From the NCBI GenBank assembly GCA_018260275.1, contig JAGLBK010000187.1, forward strand, positions 1 to 5,188: a DNA stretch of 5,188 nucleotides, written 5' to 3'. The DNA comes from Deinococcus sp. (GTDB lineage Bacteria; Deinococcota; Deinococci; Deinococcales; Deinococcaceae). Below are positions 5,012 through 5,188 of this stretch, in pieces. Under the pieces are notes generated by a model, which worked only from the letters and a program-made list of their open reading frames with translations, did no database searches and was not told the origin of the DNA. Position 1 is the first letter of the stretch; each line of letters opens with the position of its first letter. The translations under genes were made by a program, and so were the position numbers.

Positions 5012-5188
5012 TCACCGGGCCACTTCCACCGCTCGGCTCTCGCGCACCACCGTGACCTGCACTTGACCGGGGTATTCCATGTCCTGCTCGACCCGCCCGG
5101 CGATTTCGCGGGCCAGCAGGGTCGCCTGGGCGTCGGTGACCTTCTCGGGTTGCACGATCACGCGCACCTCGCGCCCGGCCTGAATGGC
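5012..5188 (-). CDS. rny: Ribonuclease Y, C-terminal fragment (gene runs off the right edge)
   Basis: RNase Y is a membrane-anchored endoribonuclease that starts mRNA decay in many bacteria. Only the last 58 codons and the TGA stop are present. They read [17 protein letters not shown], then a middle segment ending in [20 protein letters not shown], then [15 protein letters not shown]. The blocks [23 protein letters not shown] and the final RAVEVAR are the highly conserved end of the family, which usually ends in ETRAVEYAK or similar. The fragment lies C-terminal to the HD catalytic domain, so the catalytic residues, KH domain, coiled coil and N-terminal membrane anchor are outside the window. 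It is followed by a strong terminator. In Thermus, as I recall, rny lies just downstream of recA, so recA could be a neighbour beyond the right edge; this is not visible here. Confidence 0.93.
   Translation of the reverse strand, partial: AIQAGREVRVIVQPEKVTDAQATLLAREIAGRVEQDMEYPGQVQVTVVRESRAVEVAR

Noticed and set aside
1..5188. Radiation/desiccation response motif (palindrome like TTATGTCAT-TGACATAA)
   Set aside because: Looked for because dprA and a possible recA neighbour suggest Deinococcus stress control. No convincing match was seen in the intergenic regions.

Overview
The window looks like chromosomal DNA of a Deinococcus-type bacterium (Deinococcota). It is G+C-rich. The dnaA N-terminus and the ribonuclease Y C-terminus agree with what I remember of Deinococcus orthologues. 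Three genes lack a good Shine-Dalgarno sequence and instead carry a TANNNT -10 box 6-7 bases before the start codon, the arrangement described for the abundant leaderless mRNAs of Deinococcus. The genus is an inference; no database was searched.

Layout, left to right. At 1-67 (minus) lies the very 5' end of dnaA, with a full-strength Shine-Dalgarno that points to an ATC start codon. Divergent from it is a 95-codon plus-strand gene of unknown function (178-465). It ends 6 bases from the end of a convergent, full-length dprA (472-1554, minus), the RecA loader used in natural transformation. A spacer of about 230 bases with small repeats follows. Then comes a minus-strand two-component system whose regulator precedes its kinase: an OmpR/PhoB-type response regulator (3501-4160) and a HisKA histidine kinase (1787-3226). 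They are separated by 274 gene-free bases packed with palindromes. Upstream of the regulator on the same strand is a small secreted protein of unknown function (4264-4722). The right edge holds the last 58 codons of rny (ribonuclease Y, 5012-5188, minus) with a clear intrinsic terminator after it.

How the genes relate: replication initiation (dnaA), DNA uptake and recombination (dprA) and RNA decay (rny) are housekeeping neighbours with separate transcription signals. The regulator and kinase presumably form one signalling pair. The secreted protein could be its target, its sensor partner or merely a neighbour. The kinase H-box reads HELGAPLT, with Ala replacing the Thr/Asn normally linked to phosphatase activity. 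No CRISPR array, insertion sequence, tRNA, rRNA or prophage gene was seen. The most rewarding places to look again are the dnaA start, the kinase H-box, the palindrome-rich spacer between regulator and kinase, and the recurring leaderless promoter pattern.
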